Source of the DNA: Seribacter sp963934295
Lineage (GTDB): Bacteria; Verrucomicrobiota; Verrucomicrobiia; Opitutales; Seribacteraceae
Length of the DNA stretch: 64,000 nt
Assembly (NCBI GenBank): GCA_963934295.1
Contig: CAWVXY010000012.1
Coordinates: 14,210 to 78,209 of the forward strand
Direction: 5' to 3'
Shown: positions 18,584-26,709 of the stretch, one piece after another
How the letters are laid out: the number at the start of each line of letters is the position of its first letter
How positions within the stretch are numbered: position 1 is the stretch's first letter
Notes under the pieces: generated by a model
What the model was told of the DNA's origin: nothing
Database searches by the model: none
What the model saw: the letters and a program-made list of their open reading frames with translations, nothing else
Position numbers and translations under genes: made by a program

Positions 18584-19654
18584 CTAGTCTGCCTGCTCTT
18601 CGATTGAAGTATTCTCCATAATTTGGGTAAACTGACTAGCAACTTGGGTCATTTGTTGTGCCACTACGCTTTGGCTTTCCTGGAGTTGTAATAAATAAGC
18701 CTGTAAATTCTCTATACGCTCCAGCGTCGCCCCGGATTGTACATTTTCACTGCCACTCAAACTATGTTCTAAATTAGGCTCACGTAATCTTTTTAAAAAA
18801 TACTCATTACAGTACTCATCAACTTTATTCAGCAAATCCTCCTCATTTTTTTGCATAACACTAGTTGGAAACATGACCCAAAGACTAAAAATTAAAGAAA
18901 CAAGGGTGGTATCAAAGGCTTCACTTAAACCACCAGTTACTTGGCCTAACTGTTCCTTAATGACTTCAATGTCAGCAGCAGCACCCATCTCTCCTCCGAA
19001 ACTTGAAACCGCATCACTAATTCCCAAAACTGTTCCGATGAATCCGAGTATGGGAATGGCCCATATAAAAACCTTAATCAAAACATAGCTAGAATCGACC
19101 ATTGTAGCATCAATTTCAGATTGAGACTTTAACATATCAGCCGTCTCCGTATGATTTTTTCGAACGCTAAAATGTTCAAGTCCTCTCAGAATCCTTGTTA
19201 GCAAAAAACTTTGCCTTGGGTCAAAGCCCAACCGATTGATGTGTGCACCAAAATGCGGAAGGTTTTCAACTCGAATATCCCTGCTTATATCCTCGGGCAA
19301 AAGTTTAAACTGCATGATATTAAGCTGCCCCTTCAATTTTTTTCTTTTTAAAAAAAGAATAGCAAAAGACCAGCATGCTAAATAGGTTAATACATAAGGA
19401 ACCCAACCGCGTTCGTAAAAATAATCTGAAATAATTTGAGTATTGGGAGAAATTCTAAAAACGAGAACAAATAAATAGAACCCCACCTCAATTCCTAACC
19501 CAATTAAGGCAGTAATACCCATGGAAACAGAAGTGGCAGATGCATTATCAAACTTTCCCATTTCATCCTCGCTGCGCTGCATCATATTGACTTGTGACGC
19601 CCTCTTTTTTGCCTGAGCAGGAACTTTTGTAATTTTTCTACTTTGTTGCATCAT
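18584..19654 (-). CDS. MotA/TolQ/ExbB proton-channel family protein
   Basis: 356 residues. There are four likely membrane helices: two near residues 45-70 and 85-105, and two in the conserved core, IPILGFIGTVLGISDAV and LSEAFDTTLVSLIFSLWVM. The core is the MotA/TolQ/ExbB signature, with the Thr-rich inner helix that lines the proton path. A cytoplasmic region links the helix pairs, and a C-terminal helical tail of ~75 residues (Gln/Glu-rich) follows. As the first gene of a three-gene operon with two ExbD-like proteins it would form the stator pentamer. No TonB, TolA or flagellar gene is nearby, so the driven process is unknown. Confidence 0.85.
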   Translation of the reverse strand: MMQQSRKITKVPAQAKKRASQVNMMQRSEDEMGKFDNASATSVSMGITALIGLGIEVGFYLFVLVFRISPNTQIISDYFYERGWVPYVLTYLACWSFAILFLKRKKLKGQLNIMQFKLLPEDISRDIRVENLPHFGAHINRLGFDPRQSFLLTRILRGLEHFSVRKNHTETADMLKSQSEIDATMVDSSYVLIKVFIWAIPILGFIGTVLGISDAVSSFGGEMGAAADIEVIKEQLGQVTGGLSEAFDTTLVSLIFSLWVMFPTSVMQKNEEDLLNKVDEYCNEYFLKRLREPNLEHSLSGSENVQSGATLERIENLQAYLLQLQESQSVVAQQMTQVASQFTQIMENTSIEEQAD

Positions 19655-19824
19655 ACGGAAAATTTGAAAGGTAAATAACTAATTTTTATTTTTAATTTTT
19701 AAGGTCCCTAGATCGAGAAAATTCATTCACTTTTGTGAGAATATTTTTTCGAGTTTATGCAACAATTTCCTAGACGGAATCACTTATCCGAAATAAAAAA
19801 TTAATAATATTCAATCTAATTAAT

Positions 19825-19865
19825 AAAAAATGATTTAGATTGTGTTTTCTTCCAAATCATTTTTT
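19825..19865. repeat. Perfect 12-bp inverted repeat in a leader region
   Basis: AAAAAATGATTT (19825-19836) is the exact reverse complement of AAATCATTTTTT (19854-19865), with a 17-base spacer. The repeat ends 12 bases before the ATG of the small + strand gene at 19878. It could be an operator, a leader hairpin or a weak terminator for upstream transcription; the arms are almost all A/T, so a stable hairpin is not assured. Confidence 0.5.
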
Positions 19866-19877
19866 CAATAAGGTCAG

Positions 19878-20249
19878 ATGGTCAAAACTTTAAATAAAGA
19901 TGGAACTCCAAGAAAAGTTGGAAGCGGGAAAACGAAAGGTGCAGGTTGTTACGCCAATGTCACTTGGGCTCAACTTAAAAAGATTATTGGAGAAGAAACC
20001 AAAATTCCTGTTAGTCGAGTATGGATTAACAACCTAGGTTTTTCACCCAAACCGATTCAAAAGAAAATCGAGCGAGAAAAAACTACTGAGAAGAAAACAA
20101 AGATTCTTAAAGATCTACCAACCCCAAAAGTAACGCACATCAATAACAAATTAAACAAAACTACGAATCCAACCGAAAGTATCTCCAATCAAGAATATGA
20201 ACCACCCCCGCTTTTTGCGACAGGAGAAAATAATTTTAACCAGTATTAA
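19878..20249 (+). CDS. Small basic hypothetical protein
   Basis: 123 residues, not recognised. The first ~55 residues form a compact basic segment with Gly-rich KVGSGKTKGAGCYANV and then TWAQLKKIIGEETKIPVSRVW, which could be a small nucleic-acid-binding domain. The remainder is Lys/Thr/Asn-rich and probably disordered. No signal peptide or membrane helix is seen. The ATG start is preceded by AAGGTC, a partial Shine-Dalgarno sequence, and by a perfect inverted repeat. It stands alone between two minus-strand operons. Confidence 0.6.
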   Translation: MVKTLNKDGTPRKVGSGKTKGAGCYANVTWAQLKKIIGEETKIPVSRVWINNLGFSPKPIQKKIEREKTTEKKTKILKDLPTPKVTHINNKLNKTTNPTESISNQEYEPPPLFATGENNFNQY

Positions 20250-20278
20250 AGAAATTCTAGAATAATCGTAATTTCTAA

Positions 20279-20319
20279 GGCTTTTGAATTCCCCTTTATC
20301 ATGAAGAATTTTAAAAGCC
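20279..20319. terminator. Possible bidirectional hairpin
   Basis: GGCTTTT (20279-20285) pairs with AAAAGCC (20313-20319), with further imperfect A/T pairing inside, giving a hairpin of about 41 bases between the + strand gene ending at 20249 and the minus-strand gene ending at 20432. There is no clear T-run after it, so termination is uncertain. Confidence 0.3.
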
Positions 20320-20431
20320 GATTGAGATATAAGAAACTTACGAACCTTGTCCCAATTATTGTCTTAAACAAAAACCGAACACTCTATATTTTACCACAAT
20401 TTATTTTACATTCCCTCGACTACTAAGAAAT

Positions 20432-21040
20432 TTATTCAAAAGGTAATTCAAGAGGAGGGAATGCATCAGGCAAAGGGGCAAAAGGTGAATCTGCTGGTGC
20501 TAAGCCTTCATCAAGCATTTCTGGAGTACTATCGAACGCAGGAGGCTCAAGACCTGTTTCCTCAACTCCATCGTCTATATCAGGAACAATTGGAATAAAA
20601 TCAGTTACCTCTTCTACGGAATTCGAAATCTCAGTTTCATCCTTCAAGGTTGGCTTTACAAAATTATCCACATTTATTCCATCAAGAGTTGTTTTTTTCC
20701 ACTCATTTTTATTTCTTTTTATCTTAAGCGTGGTGGATGGAGTTGGGTCTAGGTCCTCAATTTTAATATCCCTTTCCCACCAGTCCTTGTATTCAAGTGT
20801 TCCATCTTCTTTATATTCCTGAATCGCACCCCACCTTGAACCTCCAACCATGGGTATAAGAAGTCTTCTTTCATGATCGTATTTATGACGAGCCAACCAA
20901 GCTTTCTCTACAGTTGCCACCGGTTTTTTATATGCGCCCATTTCTTTACTCCTGTAAGTATAGGTTTCATTATTGGCACACCCCCATGAAAACAAGGTAT
21001 AAATCAAAAATAATCCGTAAATTTTAATCTTTTTTTTCAT
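20432..21040 (-). CDS. Lipoprotein with acidic, Pro-rich tail (paralogue A)
   Basis: 202 residues. A signal peptide ends in a lipobox-like WGC with Cys21. The mature N-terminal part carries VATVEKAWLARHKYDHERR, which matches VAKVHQAWNARYQYDLENR in the lipoprotein encoded at 25863-26465. Both then share a G-rich, Trp-containing stretch and end with an acidic Pro-rich tail containing SPFAPLP. The two genes are therefore paralogues about 5 kb apart. The tail is likely disordered. Family not recognised; it would sit on the periplasmic side of a membrane. It lies 18 bases downstream of another lipoprotein gene, an apparent two-gene operon. Confidence 0.7.
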   Translation of the reverse strand: MKKKIKIYGLFLIYTLFSWGCANNETYTYRSKEMGAYKKPVATVEKAWLARHKYDHERRLLIPMVGGSRWGAIQEYKEDGTLEYKDWWERDIKIEDLDPTPSTTLKIKRNKNEWKKTTLDGINVDNFVKPTLKDETEISNSVEEVTDFIPIVPDIDDGVEETGLEPPAFDSTPEMLDEGLAPADSPFAPLPDAFPPLELPFE

Positions 21041-21058
21041 AGCACAGAATATCTATTT

Positions 21059-21535
21059 CTACTTAACACTAGAGAGCAAGCGTAACTTATTAGAACTCAT
21101 GCTAAAACACTCAATTTCTCCAGTTTCCATATTACATCGATAAATCCATCTTTCATTTTCGTCACATATAAATTGATATTTATTATGACTCTCCTCTGAA
21201 TTATTTGCCATAAGCATTTTCAAAAAAGAATTTTCCAATCTTGCATAATCAACTTTTACTGGCTCGGGTATGGATTGGTTTATTTTAGGTATAATTTCGC
21301 CAACATATTTCTGTAGCAAAAGTTCAAAAACCTGAGAACTGGGTCCCGGAATAACCTCTGAATCTAGAACCTTAGGTGATAAAACTGGAATTTCATTTAA
21401 TGAAATGGTTTTATTTTCATCACTATTTTTCAAGGTTGTATTTTCTATCCCGCAACCTGAAAGGAAAAAGAAAAATATAACAATTACAGAATATTTTGAA
21501 AATCGGAACAACAAAGATGAAGGAAAATCTTTCAT
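21059..21535 (-). CDS. Small lipoprotein of unknown function
   Basis: 158 residues. It starts with a strongly hydrophobic signal sequence ending in the lipobox LSGC (Cys28). The mature part is mixed helical, and near the C-terminus YQFICDENERWIYRCNMETG contains two Cys that, with a third close by, could form a disulfide; the Cys/aromatic pattern suggests a small exported domain. No family recognised. It precedes the paralogue A lipoprotein by 18 bases, and its promoter region is shared divergently with the Gfo/Idh/MocA gene. Confidence 0.65.
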   Translation of the reverse strand: MKDFPSSLLFRFSKYSVIVIFFFFLSGCGIENTTLKNSDENKTISLNEIPVLSPKVLDSEVIPGPSSQVFELLLQKYVGEIIPKINQSIPEPVKVDYARLENSFLKMLMANNSEESHNKYQFICDENERWIYRCNMETGEIECFSMSSNKLRLLSSVK

Positions 21536-21636
21536 TTTTTTATTCTTATTAAATTCATCTATTCGTCAACAAAGAGCGTTCCATAAACGGGGGATTAATG
21601 ATTGCCTGTTATCCGAATAATGCTTCTTTGATACTA

Positions 21637-22626
21637 ATGAAAAAAAAGATAAGTTGGGGAATTTTAGGAACAGGAAGAATCGCAAGGGCTTTTGCTGAAG
21701 GATTAAAAAATACTTCCAATGGCTACCTAAATGCCGTGGGTTCAAGGAGTCAAGATTCTGCACAATCTTTTGCGAATGAATGGAATGTACCTCATTTTTT
21801 TGACTCCTACAGCCAATTAGCAAACAGTTCCAAAATTGATGCTATATATATTGCAACGCCTCATACCGAACATACTACAAACGCGATCACTTGCATGGAA
21901 AATGGAAAAGCAGTTTTGTGCGAAAAACCATTTGCTGTTAATGCCGATCAAGTAGATAGAATGATCGAAAAAGCAAAGGAAAAAAACGTTTTGCTGATGG
22001 AAGGAATGTGGTCTAGGTTTCCGCCTTTAATGGAAAATATTCGCAATCTTATCGCGAATCACGAAATAGGTGAAATTAGAACCATTCACGCAGATTTTGG
22101 CTTTAGACCTGAACATAAAAACCTTGATGGTCGCTTATTCAATCCAATTCTTGCAGGCGGTTCACTTTTAGATGTTGGAATATACCCTGTTTCTCTATCT
22201 TTCATGCTCAACGGAAAACCTGAATCATTTATGAGCGATTGGACTATGGGCGAAACTGGAGTTGATGAACAGGCATCAATTATTTTCAAATATAGTAATG
22301 GAAGTATGGCAGTGCTTCATTCATCTATTCAATCGGATACTGGACAGGAAGCATTTATTTCAGGAACTGAGGGAACGATAAGAATTCACAAGCAATGTTG
22401 GAAGCCCCAATCATTGACTTTATCAAAGTGGAAGACAGGCGAAACAAAAACAATTGAATCCCCCTTCATCGGAAACGGCTTTAATTACGAAGCAGAACAC
22501 TTTGGAGAATTATTAATAAAAGGTAAAAAAGAAAGTCCAATCATGCCATTGAGCGAAAGCTTGGAAATAATTAAGACCTTGGATGAGATTCGTAAAAAAT
22601 GGGGTCTATCTTATCCTTTTGAATAA
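21637..22626 (+). CDS. Gfo/Idh/MocA family NAD(P)-dependent oxidoreductase
   Basis: 329 residues from the ATG at 21637. The dinucleotide-binding fold opens immediately with WGILGTGRIARAFAEGL. The family motif CEKPFAVNADQV carries the Lys and Pro of the EKP signature, and the C-terminal alpha/beta domain includes GGSLLDVGIYPVSLSF. It most resembles the trans-1,2-dihydrobenzenediol dehydrogenase / 1,5-anhydrofructose reductase branch, which acts on sugars or cyclic diols, but the substrate cannot be named. An in-frame ATG 39 bases upstream (21598) would add residues that do not fit the family. It appears cytoplasmic and monocistronic. Confidence 0.88.
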   Translation: MKKKISWGILGTGRIARAFAEGLKNTSNGYLNAVGSRSQDSAQSFANEWNVPHFFDSYSQLANSSKIDAIYIATPHTEHTTNAITCMENGKAVLCEKPFAVNADQVDRMIEKAKEKNVLLMEGMWSRFPPLMENIRNLIANHEIGEIRTIHADFGFRPEHKNLDGRLFNPILAGGSLLDVGIYPVSLSFMLNGKPESFMSDWTMGETGVDEQASIIFKYSNGSMAVLHSSIQSDTGQEAFISGTEGTIRIHKQCWKPQSLTLSKWKTGETKTIESPFIGNGFNYEAEHFGELLIKGKKESPIMPLSESLEIIKTLDEIRKKWGLSYPFE

Positions 22627-22633
22627 AGTATTT

Positions 22634-23398
22634 TCATTTGGGGGGTCGATGATACCAAAATGAACAAAGACTTCGAAACCTAAGGGACCATGGAAAAATG
22701 ATCGGAATAAAGATGAAAATTAATATCCGAAATGAACTATACCACATTAACTTTCTCGAAGAAGTTACTACAGGAAAATCATCAAAGATTAAAAAATTTA
22801 ATCCATTTTTCTTACATTCCTTTTTTAATTGTTGAGAAAATAATATTTCTTCCCCCGCAAAAAGTTTGTCTGAAAAACCACCAATTTCTTCAAAAATTTC
22901 TTTTCGACAGAAAATAAAGCTACCTGCGGCTAATTTAAAAGTTTTGGAAATCCACGACCAAAAACAAGGTACCAATGTCCCCAAAATAAACTGATTTTGA
23001 TTTGAATCAAAAATCAATGTGGATCCTCCGCCACCTGACTTATGTAAGTTTAAACTTTCTAGAGCCATTTTCAATAATTTATGACTAACCTTAGTATCTG
23101 CGTCCAAAAAAATTAAGTTTTTACCATTTGCCGCTTTTGCTCCCATATTGCGGGCTCTGGAAATTTGGTTTATTGGTTCAAATACTACTTTAACTCCCCT
23201 TAATTTTGCAATTTTCGCGGTATCATCGGATGAATTATTATCAACTACAATAATTTCGCCTTTAGATTCGGGAATATTTCCTATTTCAATATGCAGTAAG
23301 TCGAGAATTTCGCCTAAATAAGATTCCTCATTAAATGCAGGTATAATGACTGAATAATCAACTGGACTTTCTGCTCCTCTTTTCGTCTCAAGAAGAAT
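22634..23398 (-). CDS. Family 2 glycosyltransferase without a canonical start codon
   Basis: Up to 254 residues. The GT-A fold is clear: VIIPAFNEESYLGEIL, then GEIIVVDNNSSDDTAKIA, the ISRARNMGAKAANGKN segment, and the DAD metal-binding motif in LIFLDADTKV. GFSDKLFAGEEILFSQQL is the usual acceptor-side motif, and a hydrophobic segment near the C-terminus may be a membrane helix. In frame, the sequence between the TAA at 23399-23401 and the first conserved strand has no ATG, GTG or TTG; an ATT at 23396-23398 is the only near-start at the expected place. The first in-frame ATG (23146) would remove the nucleotide-binding half. It is probably the last gene of the operon starting at 26465. Confidence 0.75.
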   Translation of the reverse strand: MLLETKRGAESPVDYSVIIPAFNEESYLGEILDLLHIEIGNIPESKGEIIVVDNNSSDDTAKIAKLRGVKVVFEPINQISRARNMGAKAANGKNLIFLDADTKVSHKLLKMALESLNLHKSGGGGSTLIFDSNQNQFILGTLVPCFWSWISKTFKLAAGSFIFCRKEIFEEIGGFSDKLFAGEEILFSQQLKKECKKNGLNFLIFDDFPVVTSSRKLMWYSSFRILIFIFIPIIFPWSLRFRSLCSFWYHRPPK

Positions 23399-23415
23399 TT
23401 AAAATTAAACAGGAA

Positions 23416-24036
23416 TTATTTGGAAAATTTCTTTGCCCGCTTATTGGCACCGAATGATAATCCTGATACCCATCCTTCTAAACGAGCAGACGGTCGCTTC
23501 CCGAATTGATCGCAATCGCCCATAGGTTTGAGCAGCTTTTTACCAGTTATATCTGAAGCAATATCGTTCAGACTCGGAATTTCTTCACCCCGCTCCCGTA
23601 ACGATTTATGTAAAAAAGCTAATCTATCTAATTCCAACTGCCTAGATAAACTGGCAAGAGTTTGCCTGAACTCAGCGACATCACCGCCTCCATTTGCTAC
23701 ACTTGTTTTTTGAGTAATGTTGCTCGGTACCCCTTCTTTAACAACTGGCATAGATTCAGCAGTCGAATTCTCTTCAACCGAGTCGTCGACTACAGGTGTA
23801 TTTTCAACTTCAGCCGTTTCACCTTGAGGATGAAAATCCTCTTCAAAATCGTTAATACTAAAAGATTCCTCACTTGCATCAACTTCAGCATCATCATCAT
23901 TCAAAGGAGGAGGAATTCCAACTTCAACGGGGCTATCGTTTTCAACTTCAGTAGAGTCGGCATTATCCACAACATCGGGTTCTGCCATTAAATCTGCCAG
24001 TTCTTCGTCGCTTGTATCTTCGGAGGGGGTATCCAC
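23416..24036 (-). CDS. Acidic hypothetical protein with basic C-terminus
   Basis: 206 residues, not recognised. Residues 1-110 are very acidic and low in complexity (Glu/Asp/Ser/Val/Pro), probably disordered. Residues ~120-165 look like a helical, possibly coiled region (FRQTLASLSRQLELDRLAFL), and the end is basic (RPSARLEGWVSGLSFGANKR). There is no signal peptide. The start is a GTG at 24036; no ATG occurs upstream in frame. It lies between the coiled-coil gene (91 bases upstream) and the glycosyltransferase in an apparent operon, so it may be a cytoplasmic adaptor for that envelope system. Confidence 0.6.
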   Translation of the reverse strand: MDTPSEDTSDEELADLMAEPDVVDNADSTEVENDSPVEVGIPPPLNDDDAEVDASEESFSINDFEEDFHPQGETAEVENTPVVDDSVEENSTAESMPVVKEGVPSNITQKTSVANGGGDVAEFRQTLASLSRQLELDRLAFLHKSLRERGEEIPSLNDIASDITGKKLLKPMGDCDQFGKRPSARLEGWVSGLSFGANKRAKKFSK

Positions 24037-24127
24037 AAATAAGTAATAAATTCGAATTTAAAGATGTGTGATTTATGAAATTTGGCAAGAAATATTATAA
24101 TTTATAATATGCACCATTTCGAAAATT

Positions 24128-25033
24128 TTATTCAATATCGCTCTCTTCAGGATTTGCGTTTCCTTCCGTTAAGGACTCTCCACTTCTCGTCAACCTTAAG
24201 TTTTGTCCCTGGGATGCAAAGGAAGAATCCTTGATTTGTAAGGGATTTAAGAACTCCAGAAAAGAAAACTTCTTTTGCACTAAAGTTGCCTTTAAGCGAA
24301 AAGGTAATGTGGAACTGGCATTTTCGTTTTTGGTAATAAATTCCATGTTCTCCCGAAAGCCTTCTTCATATCCGTTATTAATGAAAATTCCTTTTCCCGA
24401 TGGAGCACGATTTGAAACCAATATATTTTTATTTTCAGAATAATAAAAGTGATAAGGTTTCTTTATTCCATTCATTAATCTACTCTTCTCTTCTTCAAAA
24501 TTTTCGGAGGCTACATTTCTCCTTACTTCAAGGGTTTTAAAATTACTCTCTACTTGTTCAGTTTCACCTTTAACCTTGGCCAAAGACTGCGTTAGTGTGC
24601 TTATTTCTTCCTCGATCAACTTCTTTTTTTCATCTAGAGGCAATCTTTTCTTTGCAACTTCCTTGATTGGTTCACTCGCACTAACTAAACTTTTTTCAAG
24701 GGCAGAAAGTTGCTCTGATTTTAAATTTATTTCTTTTTCTAACCCGGATAATTTAGGCACAAAGCCAGAAATCTCTGCTTCTAAGTTTTGAATTTTCGAC
24801 AAAAATCCTTCCTCCTTGTCACGGAATTCAACTCGTGCACGATATAAACCAGATAAAGCTAAATCTGATTCATTTTTATCCGATTCTAATTCAATAAGAA
24901 GTCTGTTATGTTTAATTTCTGCATCTGCCAGATCTTTATTTAAAGAAGTCGATGCCTCAGGCCCAAAAAATATAAACCCAAACAAACCAAGAACCGAGAG
25001 GAAGGAAACAGATCTAAAGGTAAATAAGATCAA
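24128..25033 (-). CDS. Membrane-anchored coiled-coil protein 2
   Basis: 301 residues. An N-terminal hydrophobic segment (about residues 5-27) acts as a signal anchor, followed by a long coiled coil (~35-180) of Leu/Glu/Lys heptads and a C-terminal domain of ~100 residues containing GKGIFINNGYEEGFRENMEF. The pattern G-x-x-hydrophobic ... G-[FL] ... M-x-F recurs in the neighbouring protein (GILMLPVGKKHGLEKSMRF), so the two are paralogues. The start is a TTG at 25033 lying inside the 3' end of the upstream gene (20-base overlap). It is probably periplasmic and tethered to the inner membrane. Function unknown. Confidence 0.65.
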   Translation of the reverse strand: MILFTFRSVSFLSVLGLFGFIFFGPEASTSLNKDLADAEIKHNRLLIELESDKNESDLALSGLYRARVEFRDKEEGFLSKIQNLEAEISGFVPKLSGLEKEINLKSEQLSALEKSLVSASEPIKEVAKKRLPLDEKKKLIEEEISTLTQSLAKVKGETEQVESNFKTLEVRRNVASENFEEEKSRLMNGIKKPYHFYYSENKNILVSNRAPSGKGIFINNGYEEGFRENMEFITKNENASSTLPFRLKATLVQKKFSFLEFLNPLQIKDSSFASQGQNLRLTRSGESLTEGNANPEESDIE

Positions 25034-25859
25034 GATATTTAACCTCCAATAACTGGGCGGGGTTTCCTAGCAAAGGGATAATCATTGCAATGCAATGATC
25101 AAAAGCGATCTCCTTGACCCGAATTTGACAAATAGGTTTCCCTTTTGCACGAACTGAAAACCTCATACTTTTCTCCAATCCATGCTTTTTGCCTACTGGA
25201 AGCATGAGAATTCCAGAATCTAAATCTACTTGGGAAAAAGCCACTGTGACTCGCTCGCCTCGCTCTAACCAAGGGTGTTCATAAAAGTCTTTCTGCAATG
25301 CAGACAAAGTCAGATCGTAGTGTTCCTTTAAAATTTCAGTCTCTTTATCATATGTTAAAATTTCTTCATCCAACTCTTTTCTTCTCTCGCGCTGGTTTAA
25401 AATCTGGTTTTTCAGGGAAGTTACATTTGATTGCAAGATGGGTATTCCTGAAACCAAATCGTTAAATGCGTTACGTGAGGTCTCAATCTCTTTGTCTATT
25501 CCGGCAAGGCTAACTTTTGTTTTCTGGATATTGGCTGCGATTATTTCAATTTCCTTCTCACTTTCATTAAGATTAAGTTTCATCTCATCCCGTTTTCTGG
25601 AAAGGTCTGCAATCTCTTTAATCGATGTCTGTTCTCCTTCTTCTAGTTCAACATTTTTTCTTTTTTCCCTCGCCAATTTGTCTTGCTGTCCTTTCTTTGC
25701 CTCCTCCACAGCAGTGCTAAGGTCTTTTATTTTTAAACTAATTTCAGAAATTTCTTTTCCTAGGAAATCAGCTTTTGTTTGATTAGAAAAAATTATCCAA
25801 GCACCGACAAGGCATAGCATTAATACCAAAATATTTACAAAATAAGATAACTTGATCAT
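25014..25859 (-). CDS. Membrane-anchored coiled-coil protein 1
   Basis: 281 residues. The N-terminal membrane anchor (residues ~5-25, FVNILVLMLCLVGAWIIF) is followed by a coiled coil of about 160 residues and a ~90-residue C-terminal domain with GERVTVAFSQVDLDSGILM and MRFSVRAKGKPICQIRV. Its layout and C-terminal motif match the next gene product. The C-terminal half resembles the small beta domains (G-x-x-x-G-M-x-F) found after coiled coils in envelope scaffold proteins; this is pattern resemblance, not a confirmed family. It sits 3 bases after the paralogue B lipoprotein gene, a tight operon. Confidence 0.65.
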   Translation of the reverse strand: MIKLSYFVNILVLMLCLVGAWIIFSNQTKADFLGKEISEISLKIKDLSTAVEEAKKGQQDKLAREKRKNVELEEGEQTSIKEIADLSRKRDEMKLNLNESEKEIEIIAANIQKTKVSLAGIDKEIETSRNAFNDLVSGIPILQSNVTSLKNQILNQRERRKELDEEILTYDKETEILKEHYDLTLSALQKDFYEHPWLERGERVTVAFSQVDLDSGILMLPVGKKHGLEKSMRFSVRAKGKPICQIRVKEIAFDHCIAMIIPLLGNPAQLLEVKYLDLIYL

Positions 25860-25862
25860 CGT

Positions 25863-26465
25863 TTACAATGGTGGCAAAGGAGCAAAAGGAGAAGGTGCAT
25901 CAGATTCACTTTCCATTGGAAGCAAGGGTGGAGCATTGTCGAAGGGGGGAAGTCCACCTCCATCTAGTCCCTGCGGGCTCAACTCTCCTGAAGGCATATC
26001 AATGCCTTGAGGGAGAAAAGGAGCGGGTAAGAAATCATCATTAACTTCAGTTTGGGTTTCGTCATCTGCCAAATCCTCCGCATTGCCACCCTCATCTTCA
26101 AGACTTGCAATTTGAGATAATTCAACCTTTCTCGCTTCGATTAAATTACGATTTGCCTCATCCCAACGAGCATCTCTTTTTGAATCAAGCATTGTTTTAT
26201 GTAATTCCAAAAGATTTTCTCCTTTAAATGGTTTCATCACCCAGAAACGATCGTAATTAACCCGACCCCATTCGTCTCTCCCAATAGAACGACCAACTTT
26301 TTGATTCTGATAACTGGAAACCATTCTTCTGTTTTCCAAATCATATTGGTATCGTGCGTTCCATGCTTGATGTACTTTCGCCACTTGATTGTCGCCAAGG
26401 GAACCGCATCCGCATAGCGACAAAAAGAAAAGTGGTAAAAAAATCTGAGGAATTAAAGATTTCAA
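25863..26465 (-). CDS. Lipoprotein with acidic, Pro-rich tail (paralogue B)
   Basis: 200 residues. The signal peptide ends in LCGC with the acylated Cys at residue 20. The mature segment VAKVHQAWNARYQYDLENRR and the C-terminal SPFAPLPPL parallel the lipoprotein at 20432-21040. The middle is charged and the C-terminal third is Pro/Asp/Glu-rich. It is the first gene of a minus-strand run (lipoprotein, two coiled-coil proteins, acidic protein, glycosyltransferase). The 244 bases upstream (26466-26709) hold no gene and are very A/T-rich, so the operon promoter is probably there. Confidence 0.7.
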   Translation of the reverse strand: MKSLIPQIFLPLFFLSLCGCGSLGDNQVAKVHQAWNARYQYDLENRRMVSSYQNQKVGRSIGRDEWGRVNYDRFWVMKPFKGENLLELHKTMLDSKRDARWDEANRNLIEARKVELSQIASLEDEGGNAEDLADDETQTEVNDDFLPAPFLPQGIDMPSGELSPQGLDGGGLPPFDNAPPLLPMESESDAPSPFAPLPPL

Positions 26466-26709
26466 GACTACATCTTAAATTAAATAAATCTTCAAACGCA
26501 AGAACCCTTCAATAAAGTTAAGAATTTTTAATATTAAAAATAATTTTTTATGGGCACGAAATTTAGCTTTTTCTTTATGAAGCCTAAGATTATGCAAGGT
26601 ATAATTTATGATAACTTTCTTCTACTAATTATTAAACGATATTTTCTATTATTTATTTTATCACCTCAAAAAAGTATTTGAGTAAATTTTATGAACACTT
26701 CTATTTATT

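Noticed and set aside
16483..19654. Zorya-type anti-phage system (ZorA/ZorB)
   Set aside because: The MotA-like and ExbD-like genes fit loosely, but no peptidoglycan-binding domain is seen in the ExbD-like proteins and no ZorC, ZorD or ZorE gene is nearby.
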